From Membranipora membranacea (Eukaryota > Bryozoa > Gymnolaemata > Cheilostomatida > Membraniporidae), in the NCBI GenBank assembly GCA_914767715.1, contig OU612068.1, positions 14,386,001 to 14,450,000 on the forward strand: 64,000 nt of DNA. The letters are read 5' to 3'. Position 1 is the stretch's first letter. Each line of letters begins with the position of its first letter. This document shows, piece after piece, positions 33,823 to 46,530 of this stretch. The notes below the pieces were generated by a model that was given only the letters and a program-made list of their open reading frames with translations, was not told the DNA's origin and ran no database searches. The translations under genes and the position numbers were made by a program.

Positions 33823-36800
33823 ATGGCAAAATATCTTAAAGCCTTCCTTCTGTTCTTGAGCTTCGCAGGTGAGCTGAACATTTATTTTGTTTGTGCCGCA
33901 ACTTAGACATGTAGCTTATGGAGTTAACTGTTAACGGCTTCAGCAAAGTCTGGTCGTCTTCTATTGTTTGATTCTCCATACAGGGCAATGGGCGTTACTG
34001 GCTGATAGGTCTAGCTAAAGAATAGGTAATTAAGTCACCATACTGCAAAAAACAGCTTCATTTATGGTGCATTTATCAGAATTTCCGAAGATCACTTCTT
34101 TTTTCAATCGAACACAATGCCCATAATCCTTGAATCTCCCCTTGCTCACACTTTTAGCTAATACTCTTCTAATTTTGTAGACTTGGCGGCCAGCCAAAGC
34201 AGCATTGATGCAGCTAACTGCGATTTTGAAAATGATAAGCTGTGTGGATACACGAATACAGAGTTTGATGCCAGAGGAGCGCTGTGCTTTAGAGATTGTT
34301 CTCGCTGGAACAGGGTGACAGGACTAAGTGGTGGGATTACCATCCCACCACAAGGAGTCTCTGGGGAGAATACACGACCGCAAGGTGAGGTGCTCAAATG
34401 ATGTTATTACGATAACACAGTTGATGAAATACCGAACCTTATTTCGACAGCCACACAATGTCACTCTGGCCTTTAATATCCAGGGATGAAAACTTTTTTG
34501 ATACTTGGAGAGTAATAGCTTCTCCTGGTGAAAGTTACAGCTTTTTTTCATACTTGTCTATCAATAATCAGCCCGTTTCAGAAAATCTTATTTTCAGATT
34601 TTCACCGTATGCGGAAGTTCAGAATTATCTGATATAATCTAAAAACTGTCTTTGTTTTTGTAGAATATCTTGAACCTTACCTATTGCCAAGGTGAAGATT
34701 TTGTGATAAAACTTATTGTGTATTCCCGCCATATCATTCAAATTTTGTTCGAGTTGCTCCTCTACTCTTAATTTTGATAAATACTTTGAAAAATCTATAG
34801 CTGTCTCCCTGTCACTGTTGTAGGTAGTTACATGGCATTCACAAGGAAGGCACTGATGTCAAACCAGGCCCCTAAATATGTGGAGCTTCTGAGTCCAACT
34901 ATAAAATCTGCCTCAACGATGTGCATCACATTTTGGTATCAGCCCGCTGAAGATAGTCTAGCCGCGTACATTAAAACTATCCAGGGTTATGCAGCCCTTA
35001 TCTGGAGACAAAAGGGAATCGAGACTGCGGAAAATGGAGCCAAGGAGGCTTGGCGACAAGCCAGGATAGAAATCAATCCTAACACTCCATTCCAGGTATT
35101 TCAATATAAATACCGCATATCAGTACGCACCAGATCTGCATATATGTATTAACCATAGACATATAAATACTACATATATGTTTATGGTGTCAACCTACTG
35201 CCCATTTGTTCGTTATTAAGTTTACTAGTGTCCAGTGCACATCCAGCATTTGAAATTCCTCAAATTTTGCAGCTTGTATTCCGAGCCTATCGATCGGACA
35301 CCACGACAAGATATGATGTAGCTTTAGACACCATCAGACTCGTCCAATCAACTTGTGAGTGTAGCTGCTTTGTAGCAGTCTTGTAATAAAAATCAAAAGT
35401 ATGTTACAAGTCCTTTAGTTTCATAAGCTTTATTTGCAGAAAATTGTTTGAAGTTTGAAGTCTGTTTATTGCCTAATTCTAATATCCATCCTGTAATAGG
35501 TAATGTAATACTAACTACTATATTATACTGCATTGATTGGATCCATTGGTTTTTTTGTGGCACATTTTGATAAGGCTAGACACTGACAGGGCTGAAATGT
35601 GCGTCGTTTTCGCTATCAGGGTGTTTTATGCTGTGATGGGAGTGGCGGTAAATAAAAAGAACCAAACATCTTATTAACTCAAGATGATATAACTGTGCTC
35701 AGTTATTATAACCTTGAAGGTTTGTTGAGCAAGCAAATATTTAAATATTTTTTTTTTGCTATTAGAACGTTTTTGATTGATTATCCAGCTTCATGACCTC
35801 ATCCAGGAATATCTTAATTTAGGTGATCAGAAAGTATATGAGCCAGCATCAGATCTGCCTTCTCCTACATCAACGGAGATGATGCCCGAGAGCACTGACA
35901 GTGTGGCACCTTTGAACCCTGTCATCACAATAGAAAGCTGTCGGTTTGAGAAAGATCTGTGTGGATTTGAGAACTCAGGATTTGACTTTCTGGGGAATTA
36001 CATCACCCCTATGATGATAAGAGTAGATAAATCAACAACTGAACTAGAGACTGAAAGGGAAGGTATGTCACAACATTAATAATATCTTAGCAGGTTTTTT
36101 GCCAAGTCCATAAACGATATATATACGTGGTTATGGAAGTGCCATGACATACCATGCAACATGAGCATTCAAAATAATTTCTGCTCAAAAAAAGTTAAAA
36201 GAATTTTTTGGTTTTGGACAATGAAAAGAAAACTTTCTTATCTGAGCGCTGTGATTGCCTATGCTCTGTACGATGACTGCTATGCTCGACTCACAAAATT
36301 GGTGCCAGAATTTTGCACAACTCCTCAGAGAAATGAGAGAGGATTTTAAGCTCACACTTTTACACTCAGGGTATTTTCTTACATGGAATAACAAGCACAC
36401 TGGTGAGAAAAGAGGGGAAACAAATATTTTCACATCCAAATATCTCACAACCAAGACATCAGACAAAGTGTGTCTCAGGTTTAACCTGCTGATGGCAAAG
36501 TCTACTGTCAGCCTGAAGGTGTTCATAGACACAGGCCGAGCTGAGGATACCGAACAGGTGCCCCTCTCACTGGAGGAAGTAAACTCATCACACTGGACAC
36601 TGATATATGCCGACCTTCCACACCTGGATAAGGATGAGTCATTCAAGGTTTGGAAATGATTTGTTTAAAGTTATAAAAATGTTTTATACAGATTTTTGGT
36701 ACATACAAGTAAATCGGTCAAACTGATAATGAAGTTGTTCCCCCATGTTAAAAAGGAAAACAACTCCTTGGTTTTCAATGCAAATTTGTTTGTAGTATAT

Positions 36801-39800
36801 ATACATAATTAATTTTCTGAGCCCTCAATTTTATAACCTTATGCTTTCAGGTTGTATTTGACTTCACACGAGAGGACCTATTTGATCCAGTGACTCTGGC
36901 TATCGATGACATTCAGCTCACAGAAGGATCATGTAAGTCTGTCCAAGAGAGTTCATAGCTTAGTGGTCGGCGGAGTAATTTGAACGACCTGGTTCCAAAT
37001 TGGAGACGTTCCCAAGAGTCATACAAGAGCCTTGAAATGATATTGGATATTGCAATGGTCTTGCAGTGGTCTTACAACGCAAGAATTTTACTTCCATTTC
37101 CCCTTTTTAGCAGCACATTTGCAAAGAGTCTGATGTCGTCACACGTCTTGTCGCAACTTGGCAGCAATTTTGAATCAATATTGTTTATGAAGCTTGACTC
37201 CAACTACTTTTACAAATAACTTCTCTGTGCAATAATTGAGATAAAACTCAGTCTAATAGAAATACACGCTTTCTTTAGTTGTATGATTGAAGAGCTTTAT
37301 AAAGTCAACAATTCTCATAAAACAATTTTAGGTTTGACTGGCAGAGAAACAAGCATCACAACTGAATCATACAAAGACAAATCAACGACAGAGTTTACAA
37401 CTACATCCATCCCTATCAATACCGACAATCACTCCTCGAGCACAGATGAACAAACTGCTACAACACCCCAAAGGAATGATGATACAACAACGAATGATGC
37501 ACTCAGAAGCAGTACTGGTGATCAAGAAATTATAACCTCAGTTAACAACAGCAACTTCACATCGAAAAGCGATTCAACCACAAGCGGGCCTCTATCCAGT
37601 AGTACAAACTATTCTGATCAAGGCATGACATCAGCAACTACCCTCTCATCTACCACACAAGATGATCAAACCGTGACAGACAAGCCAGGTAACAGTAAAA
37701 CAACAGAAATATATGAGGGTAAAACTTCTAAAGCGATACTGAAAGATTTGACCAGGGGAGCTTCAAAAATTCCACCCACAAAGCCAGCTTACAGGACCAC
37801 TCCGGAAAGCGAAAACACAGCTACAGTAGAATATCAAACCACAGCTGAAAACGTTGAAAATTCAACATTGGGAGATGAGCTCAGTTCTACTACGGAAAAT
37901 ATGGAGACTGCTACAAAGGCTCATTGGAACACTACGACCATAGCGTATTTTACAGAGGTAGGTTCTGAGAATTCTACCAAGGACTGGATGAATTCCAAAT
38001 CTACATTCCCTTCTAACTCCCATCAGAACTCATCAACCGTAAGATACTTAAATCAAACAGAAGTTAATGATGAAAACACAACCCATGATTGGACAGTCTC
38101 AGATCTGACATCTCCCTCTGACTTACAGGAGAACACAACTTGGCATTATTTGAACCAAACTGAGCAGGATGTCGTAACGCAAACTACTCTTGAAAACAAC
38201 TTGAATGACTCTACTGCAGAAGCATTGGTTACAGACAGTACAGAATCCACCACATGGCTTTATCCAACAATGGGAGAAGAAAATGTGACCGCGACTGATG
38301 AATATCTTGAAGACTCCACAACAACAAGTACAGGCACAACAATCGTTATTAGAACCAAACGTTCCACAGGTGATCATCTTTCGACATGGACAAGTAAAGA
38401 AGCGTACATAATCTCAACCACCGAAAAGTTTGCACCTTCAACTGATGGAAAAATATCCGTCACAAAAACTCGTTCAACTGCATCAGGCTCAACTCCTCAA
38501 AATACACCAACAACAACTTACGCAACAAAACCAACCAAAGCACCAGAGATAGTTTGTCCAAAGTCTCGCACTGTGCTTTTGCCGATAGAGTCGACTAGCA
38601 TGTCTGTAACTGTTCAATCACCTTTTGACCCAGATGTTGACATCACCACCTTGCTCGGAGAGGGAGACCATCAAATCTTCATGTCCAAGGATGAAACTGT
38701 TTGCAACATTTCAGTCAGTGTCAGAGGTATGTGTTAAATTTGAAGGCATGAATAGAGACCAGACATCTTGGAACTGATTAAGTATATGAATATGTTGCAT
38801 ATTCTGTTGAGAATCAACCACAGATGATTATCATGTATTGTAATCTATGTTAACTCCCTAAATTAACAGAGAAGGAAGTCTGTATTTGAGTTTTATTATA
38901 GAGCTATCTTCTTATAGAGAGAGCATAACTCTTGAGTTGTTCTTAGATTTCCTAATTCATGTCTACATTCAGGATTTACAGGTTCATTTTCTTTTCTCAC
39001 TATATAGGTAGATAAAAACTCCAATATTAGGTTGGGTCGGGGATTGGACTCAATTGCAAACCAGATCCACAGATAACAAATGAATTGTTTTAAAAATTTG
39101 TTACATCACATGAAAACTGTGTTTCAGAGACTGTCTGGCCGATTCATGCCTATCTGAACTGGGTAGCTGTGTATGAAGAAGGCTGTAGGGATAAGAAGAT
39201 ATCATCTTTCGCATCACAAGTGATCACCAGTCTATCAGTGCATCACTTCAGGAGCTTCATTAAGCCTCTTTGTGAAACAGAGTCGTTGAAAGGTATGTTT
39301 CGCCTTTTAAGAATTAATAAAGCTTTTACATGTAACGCGTGGCCATGGTGCAATTGGTAGGGCACGGGTCATTCTATTAACGAGAAGTCCCGGGTATAAA
39401 TGTTCCTGTGCCATTTTAGGATGCAGTCCGTAGGCCAATATTGGTACTGATGCCGGAAACAAAACAAAAAACAAACAACATCACTATAAATGGACGTGAG
39501 TTTCAACAACAAAATAGATGGGAGATCTTACATTGTAAGGTAGTGATATATCCAGCCTTACTTTAGGACCACCTAATATAAATGAATATTGAGAAGAAAG
39601 CTGTGAGCAGTCCTATCCATCTAATATATTGTTCACAAACGATAATAGCGCATAGAAGATAATCAGCTCAACATATTATTTTAGATTGTGACATGAGGGG
39701 ACCGACTTCATTACTAACATGTAAGGGTAACGAATTAAGGGTAGTGTGGAAAACTCTCACTGACCTCAAGTATCAAGGTCACTCAGAGCTAAGTGAGACG

Positions 39801-40727
39801 ATCAGCTCAGTAAAGTCAGAGATACGGAATAAGCAGAAATCTGCGGATAGTATCACATCAAGTAAATGGTTACAGATGGCTGTTCCCGATAGAATGCCTC
39901 CGTAAGTTCCAACTGCTTTGTCCATGTTAAAATTGAGAAAACAGTCAGAATTTCAAGTCTTAGGAAGGGCATGCATGTAATTAATTCTAGATATTAACTG
40001 ATGAGACTGTGTTTGCCCTAAAGTGGCCCGAAATTCCTTTCCAATATATCCCAGTATGCCCCTTTTGACATTGACCTCACCTTCAAAGTCATATCATCAA
40101 TTAATATATGACATTCAAATACTAATGCCTCCAAATGTATTATTATCATTATATTATTAATATCCTTGTGAACTGTAGTCAGATTCAGCATATCCTCCTT
40201 TAACTTTGAAGTAATTGCTGCTGTGATTATCCTGCTTGGTTTAATTTTGCTCAATACCTTGAAATAGAAATTATTGAAAAAGTGATTTGTTTTAAATTTG
40301 CGACCAGATTTAAATGTTTTTGAGAGCAGGCAATAATTTTTGCAACAAATTCATGGAGCGAGCACATGGATGAAGCAAACTTGCTTTTCACATTAATTCT
40401 ATTGGAAAAAATATTACGCCGAATGAATTGATCAAATTTCCGTAAAGTGGTATTTTGTCATACAAAGATAGTATTATCATGTATTATGGCATCGACGAAA
40501 AACGATTGTCCTCTTCTTCTGCATGAGAGCACAACTCTAAAATGAGTAAATAAAACACGAGGGCCGCCCTCGTTGCAGACAGCATTATAACAGTTGTACA
40601 TATAATTCTTCTCAACAGGTTCTTGGATGCACAGAGGGTAAATGGTTTACTGATCACACCAACTCTGGAGATAGACTGTCCATTAAACTCAGTCCTCTAT
40701 GAGACGGAGCCAGCTTGTGTCACATAA
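33823..40727 (+). CDS. Secreted protein with two MAM domains, mucin-like region and unrecognised C-terminal domain
   Basis: Exons: 33823-33868, 34181-34384, 34824-35095, 35273-35354, 35823-36062, 36370-36647, 36851-36932, 37332-38726, 39128-39292, 39685-39901, 40619-40727; 1029 residues, frame kept at all junctions. Signal peptide MAKYLKAFLLFLSFA. MAM 1 begins CDFENDKLCGYTN and ends DTIRLVQSTC; MAM 2 begins CRFEKDLCGFEN and ends AIDDIQLTEGSC. Each MAM is built from three exons with the same phases and an 82-bp last exon, so one came from the other. A single 1395-bp exon codes a Thr/Ser-rich, probably heavily O-glycosylated stretch with many N-x-S/T sites and internal repeats (YLNQTE twice). 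The last 200 residues have scattered Cys and resemble nothing I know. No membrane anchor: likely a secreted, mucous or matrix protein. Confidence 0.87.
39336..39421 (+). repeat. tRNA-like sequence in MAM gene intron 9
   Basis: GCGTGGCCATGGTGCAATTGG-type A box followed by GTAGGGCAC, an Asn-like anticodon region (ATTAACG) and a weak B box (GGGTATAAATGTTCC) give tRNA layout over about 80 bases. Stem pairing is poor. Probably a tRNA-derived SINE or a decayed tRNA. Confidence 0.4.
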
Positions 40728-41741
40728 AAATAACAACCAAATTTAACTGACGTCAATCCAACCAAAGTTTCATAATTTTTTTTAAATGTGTCAGTTTTCT
40801 TGTCTGATATTTTCATGATGTTTAAAAGACATTGCCTCTTATTTTGCCATAACATTAATTACAGATTTTAATTGAAACATATCCTGCTTGCATATTTAAT
40901 GTTGTGCCAAGATAGCACATGACTTTCCAAAAGTTACAAACACACAAATGAGTCGGGAGTTAAATTAGAATTAACTGCAATAAAAAGTTAACTTGCATGA
41001 AGATTTATTGATAGTTTTCAGAAACAAAAGCACTAAAAGCAACTAAGTAATGTGTCCAGCCAAAAATAGAGAAACAATAATACCCGTTAAAGTGCTGGAT
41101 GTCTCTTTACTGTTTGAGCACAAGGAAGCCAATCATTATTTGGTGAGAATTGCTGAAAAATCAGGAGTGACAACTTCTAGATTGTGGTAGTAGTGCTCAT
41201 CATAGTACACACATGTTCAAAAAATTGAATATGGATCAGTTTTTATAAAAAAATTAACGAATGCAGATATACGCTACCAATGCTTGGGTTTAAAAAAAAT
41301 ACATATATAAATATAATATATATCCTATGCTTTAACATGAAATGCAGTCATAGAAATCGGTAACCGGTAGAGAAATATGGTGGAGTGCAGTGATCTGACA
41401 TGGGATTATTTATGCACAGAGGAGTATAGTCAAATTGTTCAGATATAATATTATAGAATACCGGGTTTGCATCGTGCCCATCATCATTTATGTGAAGCTT
41501 GATGAGTGAAAGACTACCAGGCCAAAGTGACCAATCAGAATACCATGCAGTACTACTGTTCAGAAAATTAATTGCATATTGATATAGAGAAACGAAATGT
41601 CCAGCCAAGTTAGGCTCTTACTATGTACATAGAAGATTCTTCAAAAAAGCTGCCTTTGAAGTTTTGATAGAGACAGAACGATGCTGTCGTAAGTCATTAT
41701 ATACGCCTGTCTGCTGACTGTTAGCGAGCCAGTGTAACATT
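40728..41741. other. Convergent spacer MAM gene / SLC25A38
   Basis: AT-rich, no gene seen. AATAAA near 40978 may end the MAM transcript. Confidence 0.5.
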
Positions 41742-44700
41742 TTATCCTGATTTCATACCCAGTTTTCTTGTCACCTGCTCGTATAGTGTCCAGGCTAGAG
41801 CAGCCATCATTGCTCTGCGGAGAGTACGAGGTACGATACCTGACATGAAACCCCGCAGACCGTCCGCCTAAAATATACATCAACCATACATGAATGTAAA
41901 ATACAGATATATTCTCATCAAAACCCTAACACATTTATCTTCCTCTCACATTTGGGTTGGCTTACCAAGGCTAGTTTATACTCCAACAACAAATGAGATG
42001 GAAACATTCAAACTCAGGACTTCTTGCCTATTCCCAGCAACTGGATTTACATCCCTACAATCTGTGCTGTGTTGCGTAAGATTATAACACTAATGATGTG
42101 TTAATGTAACATGCGATAAACTCCCAGTCTAATTTGAGTGACTGACCCACGTAAGTATTGATTTCACCAACTTTAGGGACTTGTTATGACTGGAAATGCA
42201 TTTCACAGACAGATAATCAATCAATCCTTCAACAACAAGCACACCCTGGGACTACTATCAAACAGTGTGGAAATGGTCGCTTGGATGCTACACGAAATAC
42301 ATGAAATTTCCTTACTCTATGAAGAAATCCTAGACATTATCTTACTGACGATACTAAGTTGACAATTGAATCTATCTAACCTTGTTACACTGCCACACTT
42401 TTGGTTTTTGCTAATCACTGTGTCCTGTGTGCCTCACGGATTTAACTAATGATCTATCTATAGTTTGATTGCTAGCATGCGTGCCCAGCATGAATGCCAT
42501 GCATTGCGGGCATGCATTGCGGGCATGCATTGCTCATGGGAGGCCTAAACTGCCTGCCTGAGGTACCTACCTGATAAATAGCTTTTGCTGTGTTAGTTAT
42601 GGTCTTATTGCTCCTAGAATCACAGATCTGCATATGAGTTTTGACCACATCGGCTGGCTGAGTGACTACAGAAGCTAGAATACCAGAGAGGATCCCACAT
42701 GAGAAATGAACCAGTGGGATGTGTGATGGCTCGAAATCTTCTACAATAAAAAAGAAAAAAACTTAGATTTGACACCCTAGAAAATACAAGCTAACTCCCA
42801 AAACTTATTTATGCTTGGAAAAACCAACAACTTAAAAATCATGATGGAAATCATTTGCCCCCCCCCCCTTTCCCCGGCAACATAAGAACCAGTTCAGCTT
42901 TGTTGTCTTTAACTTTGCAGCTGCAGACAAGATTTCAGTCTTGGGGGCACAAACAAGTGGTACTAAGTACTACTGTCAACAAGTTCACTGGCCAGCAGTG
43001 TGTGGTCAACAGCCGAACGCTCAACCCCTGAATACTATTATTAGCTACTACTAAATGAGTTGTTTGCACAAAAACATAGACAGTGAATAATGTTAGCACC
43101 GGAACAATCAGTATTCAGCTTTCAATTCAACAGATTCAATTGTTTTGTCCGGTTTCAGAAAAAAACATATATGAGTAAAACTCATTATTCAATATGATCG
43201 TATCATTTCTAGTGCATATGAGGTTACATATACTATACAGATTCACATATTAAATGAGTCCTACTCCTTACCTTGGTTTACGAGTTTTTTAGTATTTGTA
43301 TAGAAGAGGAGGTATATTCCACTGAAGGGAGCGTCTCGGGCTAGTGTGGCTGCCATACCTGAATACAGTCCTGCTGTACCTTCTACTCTGTATATGGATT
43401 TCAGTGCCTTCATCACCCCACCATAAGCAAACTTGCCACTCTGCAATCACAAAAACACACAAATAAGTTCAAATCAGGAACCTCAGTGTTGACAACTTAA
43501 TGAAATTTTACTTAGAAATAAATGGGATCTAGAAATCGTACATAATCTTGTTGTTGACTGTTCCACACAAGGAAATTCATAAGCACACGCAGGATTAAAA
43601 TTCCCTTATAATTAATTATAAGGGAATTTTAATCCTGTAAACCCTGTTAGATTGAATAATAATACATCATAATATCTTTCCAAGAAAACCAGTAACAGAC
43701 AGTCAATAGTTCACTATGATTCCATGTTGCGATTTCGTAAGGTTTCGGGAGTAATCGCCCCATGGAAATGACATTAAAGTCACTTTCAGATTGTGACGAA
43801 TGGCTTTTTGGACGCGCATACCTATACCGTGTTAATTCGCCCCTCTTTCTAATTGGCGGCGTGGCTGAATGGTTGGCGCCCTTGCACACAATGCCTTCAA
43901 TGGCCAACAACAATGCAGTGGAATCGTGTCAAAAGATAATCTATTGATCATTTCAGAGAAACAAGAAATTCGGACACAAACAACAATCTTTAAGGACATT
44001 TACTAGGTCATCAACACCTCATGGCTAGAAAACAGAAGAAGTGAGTAGTCTTTTTACACTTTCTGGGAGAGCCTTATCATACAAAATTAGATTCATCAAA
44101 TGTGACCACAGACAAGTTTCCTCATCACCAGAGAAGAGAAGAGACATGAGTTGGTGTTACAATTTCTGTGAAAGCCACAAACTTTACACCCTTATTTAGC
44201 AAATATAGATTCATAAAATGTGACCACAGGGAAATTTCCAGACGGATTAAGAATTTCCCTGAAGAGGTTGTGCTCACCTCAAATCGTACTTTTACGACAG
44301 TAAACGGTAACATAGCTGCACCTGAGACACATCTCGCTGCAGCTCCTACAGACACCAACTCTGCATTGCTCGGAGACGAAGACCTAACAAAATATATTGG
44401 ATTACATTATTTATTTCTTACATAATTAAATGGAATCTCAATTGCTTTTCAGTAATTAATTGAATCAGCAAGTCTGGTCTCACTCTCGTGGCTAGGACTG
44501 GGGGAAAACTTGCTAGCAATAGATCTCACAAGACTTAACTGTAAGATTGAACTGTTATGATGGGTATCTCACAACCAATTAGAAGTCAGCCCTCACTACG
44601 GGACTGCATTCTAACAGCTTTTATGCTTGCGTTGTGAGCATAGTGAGCAGAGAACCTCTCCTGGCACCGAGAGTGGATGTTTGAAAATTTTATTTGATGT

Positions 44701-46530
44701 GAAAATGTGTCAAGCCATGAGCTTTTTTCAAATAATCAGTTCATTGATTTCAGTTCCCATCCTCACTAACCCCCCCCCCCCCCCCCGTATTAAGCATATG
44801 TACACTCAGTAAGTAAATATCCTTACTCTGTGATGTTATAATGGAGTGGATGGATTGTTTATTCTAAGAAGACAGTTACTCAGCAAGTGAAAACTAAATA
44901 TTTATGCTTACCCAAAAGTGGATTGGAGCGTTTGGAGCGAGCAAAAGTAGAGGCCTACACCCGGTACGCATCTCCATAAAGACTGGAAACAGCAAGGATA
45001 AATATTACAACACCAACAAAATATAAAATCCCGATCAAATCAGTTATGCAGCTAGTGAAAAAATTCTATGAATGCTCAGTGAATGACTCCCTCAGATTCA
45101 TTTATTGACCTTTTAGGGTGGATATAAAACCTTCCAACAACAATGGATTAGTGTAATAAACAGGCAACTCCCTGATGAGGAATAGGCACTATTTATTTAC
45201 TAGATTTATTTACTGTGATGGCGTAATAATATTATAATATCCTGGGTAATAGTGATGGATTCATTTTCTATGATACGCCTGATCCATTAGCGTCATGCCA
45301 GGATATAGCATGTTGCACAAAAACAATACCCGGGTTTCAGTGAATAATGCGTGCTCAGAACCACAAACTAGCAATGCACGTGTGTCACGAGGACAACAGG
45401 ATTTTTTATATTTTTGATGATCAGTCAGGCAAATCGCAAGACTCGTATGCCTGGTTGAAAGTTTTAACAAAAATATAACACAAACCGAAGTATGCAAGCA
45501 AAAGGATGTAGCTCGTTCAGCCTCACAATGTTATATGTTCCAGTTATCTAACTTCATATGGTGGCTATAAAAAAATTTGGCTGCTTTTAAATTTTTGTAA
45601 CCAAGTTTCAAATCCGAAACAATGAAAATTGGCAGATATGAATTCTACCTATGTTAGCAGAATATAATGAAAGGATATTAACTTACAGCTGCAGTGCCTT
45701 TCCATAGCCCGACGATTTTCTCCTGTACGAGAACGTTTCTACATATACCAATCATGCCCTGATGACCACTACAAACACATCAACATACAATATATATTTG
45801 TGTATACTCTGAGATCACGTTACAAAAAGAAAACATCGCTGAGCAACGAACTAGCCGACTGGAGGGAGTATTGTATATTTAGACCAATTCTTGGCAATAG
45901 TCCAAAATCATGTTACTACTAACGCACATCACTTTCTCGTGGCCGTCTCAAATTTCAGCCTGTATAATGACCTTGTAGTAAATGCCTGCAATTATATTAC
46001 ACAGTCATGGATTGATTATTCCTCATAATATGTGAATGTATTGCCATTGTATATTTATGACAGACAGACCTTGTTGTGACTGAGGGAGCCGCTGCCGCAG
46101 ACTGGATTCTTGTCTTCATGAGATCTAGAGGTTGCAAGAGAAGAGTTGAGCATGTTCCACTTACAGCACCGGCCGCAAAGGATTTAGCTATTGGTGTCTA
46201 AAATAAAAAAAGGAATCAGAATCGTTGTAAATGATATGATTGTAATCGTGGGTTACAGAAAACAAGCGATTTGTTTTATCTCACTAGTAGATGTGGATGA
46301 GGCACTTTGATAGTTCAAAAGAGAGCAGGCTATGATAGTCAAATTTTTAGTAACTATAATTTACAGGAAAATTTTAAATAAAATGTCAGGTCGAATTTAC
46401 TGTGCAAAATAGAGAGTGGCATATTTCGGTGTCAAAAAACGCCATTATCGGTGTACAATATCAAACGTACTGTCATGATTTGTTCCATCTTGTTGTAGAG
46501 AGCACTGTGACTGTCAGATGACAATTTCAT
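41742..46530 (-). CDS. SLC25A38: Mitochondrial glycine carrier SLC25A38
   Basis: Inner-membrane carrier that brings glycine into mitochondria for 5-aminolevulinate and heme synthesis. Coding exons in transcript order: 46471-46530, 46070-46197, 45687-45768, 44912-44982, 44278-44383, 43272-43440, 42571-42740, 41742-41867; 303 residues, the family's usual length. Three carrier repeats are seen: QPLDLMKTR in repeat 1, [11 protein letters not shown] in repeat 2 (Thr at the usual acidic position, as in this family), [11 protein letters not shown] in repeat 3. Others: [42 protein letters not shown] and [20 protein letters not shown]. The start MKLSSDSH at 46530 is the only good in-frame Met of the first exon; an acceptor-like TATTTCAG about 80 bases earlier suggests a 5' UTR exon. 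Introns carry a 48-bp palindrome, a poly-C run and a tRNA-like stretch. Confidence 0.93.
42478..42532. repeat. GCATGCATTGCGG tandem repeat
   Basis: Three near-identical copies of CATGCATTGCGGG in tandem (42502-42532), with weaker CATGC units before. SLC25A38 last intron. Confidence 0.75.
43590..43637. repeat. Perfect 48-bp palindrome
   Basis: Bases 43590-43613 and 43614-43637 are exact reverse complements with no spacer (the left half starts CAGGATTAAAATTCCC). Lies in the SLC25A38 intron between the exons at 43440 and 44278. Flanks do not continue the symmetry. Confidence 0.95.
43849..43935 (+). repeat. tRNA-like 5' half (Ser/Leu-type A box)
   Basis: GGCGTGGCTGAATGGTTGGCG resembles the D arm of type II tRNAs; downstream pairing and a B box are poor. 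Located 210 bases from the palindrome, in the same intron. A SINE head is possible. Confidence 0.35.
44770..44786 (+). repeat. Run of 17 C
   Basis: Uninterrupted C tract in an SLC25A38 intron; a shorter run of 11 C lies at 42858-42868. On the minus strand, which is transcribed, these are G runs able to form G-rich structures. Length may be a sequencing or assembly artefact. Confidence 0.85.

Noticed and set aside
38123-38377. Cys-rich 84-codon minus frame
   Set aside because: Antisense of the mucin-like exon; an artefact of ACA/ACC-rich codons.
37332-38726. Separate mucin gene
   Set aside because: The exon joins in phase to MAM 2 on the left and to the C-terminal exons on the right; no own start or promoter.
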